From Osmia lignaria lignaria (taxonomy: Eukaryota; Arthropoda; Insecta; Hymenoptera; Megachilidae), in NCBI RefSeq assembly GCF_051020975.1, contig NW_027478166.1:7627501-7691500 (forward strand): a stretch of DNA of 64,000 nucleotides. The letters run 5' to 3'. Numbering within the stretch: the stretch's first letter is position 1; each line of letters begins with the position of its first letter. Positions 61,800 through 64,000 of the stretch are shown piece by piece. The position numbers and the translations under genes were made by a program. The notes below the pieces were generated by a model. That model made no database searches, was not told the DNA's origin, and worked only from the letters and a program-made list of their open reading frames with translations.

Positions 61800-64000
61800 G
61801 ATCAGATGCGTAGTTCTCGAGATATATCAAGATATTTAAAAGTTCCGAAGCCGCACCAACATAATACAGATACAGAAACACCGTGGCCCCTTTCTTTGAG
61901 ATAACTCTGCACTAGCGCGAGCCGCAAATGCCACTTCCAGCTTAGCTGTGCAGAAGAAGAACAACAAGAAGAAGAAATATCTCGAAATATGTCCGTCAGG
62001 CCCCTTCCCTTGAGACAAATCTGCAAATATCTCGGAAACGACGCGAGCTATGGCAAAATGTTAAGAGACCTTTTTTGTAGAGAATTATGTTTCCTACTTT
62101 TTATGTTCTATGATATTTTTTGATCAGACGCGTAGTTCTCGAGATATATCAAGATATTTAAAAGTTCCGAAGCCGCACCAACATAATAGAGATACAGAAA
62201 CACCGTGGCCCCTTTCTTTGAGATATCTCTGCACTATTGCGAGCTGCAAATGCCACTTCCAGCTTAGCTGTGCAGAAGAAGAACAACAAGAAGAAGAAAT
62301 ATCTCGAAATATGTCCGTGAGGCCCCTTCCCTTGAGATAAATCTGCAAATATCTCGGAAACGAAGCGAGCTATGGCAAAATGTTAAGAGACCTTATTTGT
62401 AGAGAATTAAGTTTCCTACTTTTTATGTTCTATGATATTTTTTGATCAGATGCGTAGTTCTCGAGATATATCAAGATATTTAAAAGTTCCGAAACCGCAC
62501 CAACATAATAGAGATACAGAAACACCGTGGCCCCTTTCTTTGAGATAACTCTGCACTAGTGCGAGCCGCAAATGCCACTTCCAGCTTAGCTGTGCAGAAG
62601 AAGAACAACAAGAAGAAGAAATATCTCGAAATATGTCCGTCAGGCCCCTTCCCTTGAGATAAATCTGCAAATATCTCGGAAACGAAGCGAGCTATGGCAA
62701 AATGTTAAGAGACCTTTTTTGTAGAGAATTAAGTTTCCTACTTTTTATGTTCTATGATATTTTTTGATCAGATGCGTAGTTCTCGAGATATATCAAGATA
62801 TTTAAAAGTTCCGAAGCCGCACCAACATAATACAGATACAGAAACACCGTGGCCCCTTTCTTTGAGATAACTCTGCACTAGTGCGAGCCGCAAATGCCAC
62901 TTCCAGCTTAGCTGTGCAGAAGAAGAACAACAAGAAGAAGAAATATCTCGAAATATGTCCGTCAGGCCCCTTCCCTTGAGATAAATCTGCAAATATCTCG
63001 GAAACGAAGCGAGCTATGGCAAAATGTTAAGAGACCTTTTTTGTAGAGAATTAAGTTTCCTACTCTTTATGTTCTATGATATTTTTTGATCAGAAGCGTA
63101 GTTTTCGAGATATATCGAGATATTTAAAAGTTCCGAAGCCGCACCAACATAATAGAGATACAGAAACACCGTGGCCCCTTTCTTTGAGATAACTGTGCAC
63201 TAGTGCGAGCCGCAAATGCCACTTCCAGCTTAGCTGTGCAGAAGAAGAACAACAAGAAGAAGAAATATCTCGAAATATGTCCGTCAGGCCCCTTCCCTTG
63301 AGATAAATCTGCAAATATCTCGGAAACGAAGCGAGCTATGGCAAAATGTTCAGAGACCTTTTTTGTAGAGAATTGTGTTTCCTACAATTTATGTTCTATG
63401 ATATTTTTTGATCAGAAGCGTAGTTTTCGAGATATATCGAGATATTTAAAAGTTCCGAAGCCGCACCAACATAATAGAGATACAGAAACACCGTGGCCCC
63501 TTTCTTTGAGATAACTCTGCACTATTGCGAGCTGCAAATGCCACTTCCAGCTTAGCTGTGCAGAGGAAGAACAACAAGAAAAAGAAGTATCTCGAAATAT
63601 GTCCGTCAGGCCCGTTCCTTTGAGCTGAATCTGCAAATATCTCGGAAACGAAGCGAGCTATGGCAAAATGTTAAGAGACGTTTTTTGTAGAGAATTATGT
63701 TTCCTACAATTTATGTTCTATGATATTTTTTGATCAGAAGCGTAGTTTTCGAGATATATCGAGATATTTAAAAGTTCCGAAGCCGCACCAACATAATAGA
63801 GATACAGAAACACCGTGGCCCCTTTCTTTGAGATAACTCTGCACTAGTGCGAGCCGCAAATGCCACTTCCAGCTTAGCTGTGCAGAAGAAGAACAACAAG
63901 AAGAAGAAATATCTCGAAATATGTCCGACAGGCCCCTTCCCTTGAGATAAATCTGCAAATATCTCGGAAACAAAGCGAGCTATGGCGAAATGTTAAGAGA
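61800..64000. repeat. Ten-monomer version of the same HOR, cut by the window end
   Basis: R and Y match 58258-58901 at offset 3542. After the chimeric monomer at 62444 everything matches at offset 3220, including GAAAAAGAAGTATC and TCCGACAGG. I noticed one difference in the last 660 bp (GTTGAGAGACC near 60128 against GTTCAGAGACC near 63348). It continues past 64000. Confidence 0.84.
62444..62765. repeat. Chimeric monomer P/R
   Basis: Left part is P (GAAACCGCACC, AATAGAGATAC, last marker 62511) as at 58902. Right part is R (CACTAGTGCGAGCC, marker 62559) as at 59224. These two are adjacent in the 11-mer, so the fusion removes exactly one 322-bp unit and shifts the offset from 3542 to 3220. Confidence 0.88.

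Larger units (their letters stand above)
1..64000. repeat. 322-bp satellite DNA array, 197 full monomers plus two partial ones
   Basis: One unit repeats head to tail with no interruption, always in the same orientation. I phased it on GATCAG followed by A, one variable base and GCG. Monomer starts fall every 322 bp except for seven units (323 bp at 945 and 3522; 321 bp at 9963, 13504, 17045, 19942 and 47955). These sum to a net of -3, which matches the observed last start at 63732. Monomers differ by scattered substitutions at recurrent diagnostic positions. A block of this kind is typical of eukaryotic centromeric or heterochromatic satellite. No gene or mobile element interrupts it. The array begins and ends mid-monomer, so its true length is unknown. 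Function is not shown by the sequence. Confidence 0.98.

Noticed and set aside
1..64000. CRISPR array
   Set aside because: The whole 322-bp unit repeats. There are no short repeats with unique spacers and no cas genes.

Overview
The whole window is one satellite DNA array. A monomer of about 322 bp repeats head to tail from the first base to the last. Phasing on the recurrent GATCAG at the start of each unit gives 197 complete monomers (positions 301-63731) plus a partial one at each end (1-300 and 63732-64000), so the array runs off both sides. I find no protein-coding gene, RNA gene, transposon, CRISPR array or non-satellite spacer. One monomer counted by eye is about 40% GC. A tandem array of this size and repeat length, with nested higher-order repeats, indicates eukaryotic centromeric, pericentromeric or other heterochromatic DNA. 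The species cannot be read from the sequence. An arthropod, perhaps an insect, is a weak guess from style alone.

The monomer has its own structure. It holds an old internal duplication (two arms about 112-126 bp apart, built on GGCCCCTT..TTGAGATAA.TCTGCA followed by GCGAGCT), overlapping 8-bp palindromes (TCTCGAGA and GATATATC), a short dyad (CAGCTTAGCTG), a GAA-rich purine tract, two T6 tracts, and the decamer CGAGATATTT with two inverted copies. The phase is very stable: across 197 monomers only seven differ from 322 bp, each by one base.

The array is a patchwork of higher-order repeat (HOR) domains. Positions 1-5403 hold an 8-monomer unit (2577 bp) in two nearly identical copies. Positions 5404-8352 are irregular. 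Positions 8353-13824 hold a 6-mer, 5-mer, 5-mer series. Positions 13825-22194 are irregular, with a 966-bp trimer at 15757-18331. Positions 22195-43446 are a long domain whose HORs of 7, 7, 7, 5, 5, 12, 11 and 10 monomers mostly share the same first and last monomers but differ in the middle. Positions 43447-50529 are mixed. Positions 50530-58257 hold related 5- and 6-mers. Positions 58258-64000 hold an 11-mer followed by a 10-mer version of itself.

HOR lengths often change at chimeric monomers, where the left half of one type joins the right half of another in exact register. This is what unequal homologous exchange would leave. In two cases (7 to 5 and 6 to 5) shortened HORs of equal length carry different junctions, so they look like independent events. 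Monomer letters used below are my own labels, each defined by a diagnostic base string where it first appears. The open frames that recur in every monomer are judged incidental: the common antisense 74-codon frame starts at TTG, not ATG.
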